From assembly GCA_028023455.1 (NCBI GenBank), contig JAQFVV010012402.1:10520292-10584291 (forward strand): a DNA stretch of 64,000 bases. The letters run 5' to 3'. The position numbers and the translations under genes were made by a program. Under the pieces are notes generated by a model. The model was not told the DNA's origin. It saw only the letters and a program-made list of their open reading frames with translations, and made no database searches. This stretch comes from Epiperipatus broadwayi. Its lineage: Eukaryota; Onychophora; Udeonychophora; Euonychophora; Peripatidae. Positions 61,336 through 64,000 of the stretch are shown piece by piece. The first letter of the stretch is position 1, and every line of letters starts with the position of its first letter.

Positions 61336-62052
61336 TTGTTGGGCCATTAGACCTCCATTATCTGCATTTGGTATCTTCCATTAAGTTGGAAAACTAATCT
61401 TATCATTATTATTTGTAAAGAAATGAAGATAGTCTGGTTGTTTACAATTGCATTGAACTTGATCTAATCATTTCTGTATACCATATGAACATATATCTAA
61501 TGTCAACAACTTTATTATAGTCTTTAATGACAGCTTACTGAAAATTCAACAAAATACAGTATGCAGATCAGTTCTTTAAAAATGTTTATGAGAATATTTA
61601 TATTTGGAAAAATTTTATAACTGAAAAAGACAGAATAAAATGCAAATTAAGTATATTTTTAACAAGCAGATACAAAAGATTTACTGTAGAAAAATTGGTT
61701 GATATAAAATTTCCACCAAATTATTTAACATCAATTGTAAAATTATTACCAACTAAAGTTAAATTTTTCTATTAGTAATATTGACTTTTAATAGAATAAT
61801 TCATCTAAAAGAGAAAAATTAAAATCATTGGGTAACTAGTTACACTAAGTTATTTAAAAATAATAAAAAAATCAAGAATCAATTAATTGAATGATTTATC
61901 AAAATATTTTATTGATTAGCATAGATACATTAAATATTAAGAGTCCTTGTATTTTTTGTTATACATCTGTTATTAATCTTTATCATTACAAGAGTATTCA
62001 CTAGAGCTGAGAGAGCAAGAATAAATAAATCCAGAATGTAGAATCAGAGTTC
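61336..62052. other. AT-rich DNA; probably contains the 3' UTR of the LINE at 62,053-62,790
   Basis: The part next to the LINE stop (about 61,950-62,052) is likely its 3' UTR, but no (TAA)n tail was found to mark the end. The rest is unrecognised. Confidence 0.4.
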
Positions 62053-62790
62053 TCAATTATCCGGTAACTTTGCCATTTCCCATGTGTCTCTATATGAGTT
62101 GTCAGGCACCAGGTTCCTATTTTTATTCTTAATATCATTAGTAATTTTATTACCTGTACCTTGGATGTCCCGGTCCACCTGCCCAAAGATCAATTTACAT
62201 CTAGTAATCCATATTGTGTACAATGTAAAAGTAGATAGCCTGATGTGAGTGTAGATCTCTTTTGTATGGCTGTTTTCAGTTATAAAAGGTCCCCTATATC
62301 CACCAAAAAGACCTCTGATATCTCTGTCATATGGCTCAATCTAGGACAGGAATAGAAAATGTTATGTATGGTTTCCTCATCTCTCTCTCATAGTCTACAT
62401 AGGAGACCTAGCTTCCTAAAGCCCCTCCTCCACACAAGGAAAGTATTGGTAGGCAGGGCTGCAAGGTTTAGCTTGACCAAGAAATCCATATATCTTGGTT
62501 CTAGATACTAACTCATAGCTCTCTTGATTATTCCTTTGTTACTTATTCCAAGTTCCACCTGATGGGGCTTTGGTTCCTGTAAGTTTTTCTATTGGATAAT
62601 CACTACCACAAATACACAATTCCCTCTGGGCATATTTCCATATTTCATTAATCCATAGGCTCTGAGTAGGTGGGGGAGTATCAGTAGGCTCTATTGGCAG
62701 TTCAATGTCAGGTTCTGATCTCTTTATGTAAATTATATGAAGCATATTTACCACTTTTTGCTCATATATGATGAAAAAAAGGTTCATTTT
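62053..62790 (-). pseudogene. LINE copy C, divergent C-terminal fragment of the 17-23 kb family
   Basis: The minus strand shows, in order and in shifting frames, EPTDTPPPTQ (compare TPTDRPPP in copy A), YLEPRYMDFLVKLNLAALP with the expected Trp before it replaced by TAG, and LLCRL-stop-ERDEETIHNIF followed by YSCPRLS. In the last, the second zinc-knuckle Cys is a TGA at 62,388-62,390. It continues with YTHIRLSTFTLYTIWITRC (compare YPHIRASTFILFSLWCTRC in copy B) and RDTWEMAKLPDN, and stops at 62,053. It is the same end of ORF2 as in copies A and B but much more diverged, so a separate or older subfamily. The endonuclease and reverse transcriptase are absent. It is truncated at the 5' side. Confidence 0.78.
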
Positions 62791-63490
62791 GCAACAGTAG
62801 TAATTATTTATAAATGAATTAAACTGTTAAAAATCATTAGATTGAAAGATTTATCTGATGTAAAAAGCTAATACTTATTGTGCAATTATTCTACGTCTTT
62901 AGTAAACAGAGAAGAATGGTGCAACTATATTCTTAAACAGAAAAAAGAATAAAGAATCAATTCAAGACGTGAACTATGAAATGGCATTATAACACAATTC
63001 ATTAGAAACTAAATATAATGAACAAATGAAAAGATAAATAATAACAAAAGATATTTTCAATATTTAATTTTACAGACTTGGCCATTCGGCAGACAGATTA
63101 TAACTTTCAATTCCAGTTTTTTTTTCAAAGCACTTATTCAGTGTAGTGACTAGCTGAAATCAAATTCAACCTTAATATTAACACTAAATATTAAAAATAT
63201 ATACCATTCTTCAATAATAAATCTTCCAGGGTGGCACCTTTTTATTAATTTTGAATATTGTCTGCATATGGAACACTGCTTTTTTGTTGTTTTCTATTTA
63301 ATTTTTGATTTTATATTGTTCACTTTACATTAAAATGCACTCATTTTCTATTTTATTGCACTATTGGATCACTTAAAATCCATCAATTTTCAAGTACAGA
63401 CATTATTCTTAATTCTTTAATATAATGATCTTCCCACTTCAAATAATTATGGTACATCAGGATGCTATGGTTTACCTCATTGCTTATTCA
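62791..63490. other. AT-rich DNA, nothing recognised
   Basis: No motif-bearing frame and no clear repeat. Confidence 0.45.
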
Positions 63491-63583
63491 TTTTTTTATG
63501 TATCAAAGCGTTAGTCGGAAAGCAAACCCCAGGACAACTGCTTGTAAGGTGGCTGTGCTAACCACTCAGCCACCAACGCTTGA
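63491..63583 (-). repeat. tRNA-derived SINE (copy 6, decayed)
   Basis: Minus-strand order: 'caagcgttggtggctgagtgg' (A-box-like), 'gcacagccaccttacaagc', 'gggtttgctttccgac', then 'ataca' and an A-rich tail. The 61-codon plus frame over it is an artefact. Confidence 0.75.
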
Positions 63584-63935
63584 CTGCTTATTTATTTTTA
63601 ACTCCAAGAACTTCGCCTTTGGCTACCATTTGTTTCATCAATATTAATTCATTTTATTGATCACAACATGATAAACTTACTTTTTTTATTTTGATCATAT
63701 ATCTAAAATGTTTATCATTAATATCCATATAACATCCCAAGTGATCTTCAACATGGCAGTGATAAAATATCCAGGATTTTTTTATAATATTTTGTTTTAT
63801 TATATATTCAGGATGCTACCTAATATATTTTTGGCCAAAACTTACCTGATTATTATATAATTATCCAAGTCTATTTGATAATGTTAGATATATTCTCATT
63901 TTCAAAACTTTTCATACAATATTGACATTCATTGT
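63584..63935. other. AT-rich DNA, nothing recognised
   Basis: No motif or repeat seen. Confidence 0.5.
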
Positions 63936-64000
63936 GAAGCCAGAGTAATCAATGGATGCAAAAAAGGTTACTCTGGCTTGCCGGGTGGCACTATTTTATG
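63936..64000. repeat. Fold-back family F, copy 4 (cut by window end)
   Basis: 'gccagagtaatcaatggatg' and, after a few bases, 'gttactctggcttgcc' form a short hairpin. The sequence then continues 'gtggcactattttatg', matching the arm of copies 1-3. The centre is deleted and the right end lies outside the window. Confidence 0.75.

Overview
The window is very AT-rich eukaryotic DNA, and every recognisable coding remnant in it belongs to a mobile element. I found no convincing host gene: no spliced exon set, rRNA, canonical tRNA gene, operon or CRISPR array. The mix of elements is a GIY-YIG Penelope-like element, RTE-type LINEs with GAT-repeat tails, a Tx1/L1-like LINE family with CCHC motifs, a Ty3/gypsy-derived LTR element, a Tigger/pogo-like transposase relic, tRNA-derived SINEs and many fold-back elements. 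This fits a non-vertebrate animal with a repeat-rich genome, but the species or phylum cannot be named from sequence alone. In one LINE copy, CGA codons have become TGA, which would fit cytosine methylation.

Layout. 0-16.8 kb: AT-rich DNA with a Penelope relic (3.65-4.09 kb, minus), three fold-back or compound inverted repeats (5.0-7.7 kb), three SINE copies and an antisense coiled-coil gag-like relic (9.65-11.1 kb). 16.8-23.8 kb: two related LINE copies head to tail, separated and flanked by (TAA)n arrays. The first is 5'-truncated; the second is nearly full length, with a CCHC-containing ORF1 and an endonuclease plus reverse transcriptase ORF2, both broken. 23.8-43.4 kb: AT-rich DNA carrying a degenerate tandem array, a transposase relic, several fold-back elements, three copies of an inverted-repeat element with 'AAACAGGC' ends, a repeat family with B-box-like ends, and SINEs. 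43.4-45.3 kb: a second copy of an approximately 690-bp repeat, then an RTE LINE whose halves lie in opposite orientation (a 5' inversion). 45.3-48.1 kb: a block of somewhat higher GC with no recognisable gene.

48.1-58.5 kb is the most striking part: a 10.4-kb LTR retrotransposon with two nearly identical 3.2-kb LTRs, a Lys-tRNA-like primer binding site and a polypurine tract. It has no protease, reverse transcriptase or RNase H. Its internal region holds one intact 762-codon ORF (acidic, coiled-coil, with a tandem 16-residue repeat domain) followed by a short reading frame that resembles only the last 40 or so residues of a Ty3 integrase. It looks like a young, non-autonomous, large-LTR element. 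58.5-64 kb: a near-perfect palindrome at the insertion flank, a decayed antisense RTE, an antisense fragment of a third, more divergent LINE of the 17-23 kb family, a SINE, and a fragment of the fold-back family cut by the window end.

The parts do not form a pathway. Functionally the window is a stack of retrotransposon insertions, many seated in or beside (TAA)n or (TA)n microsatellites.
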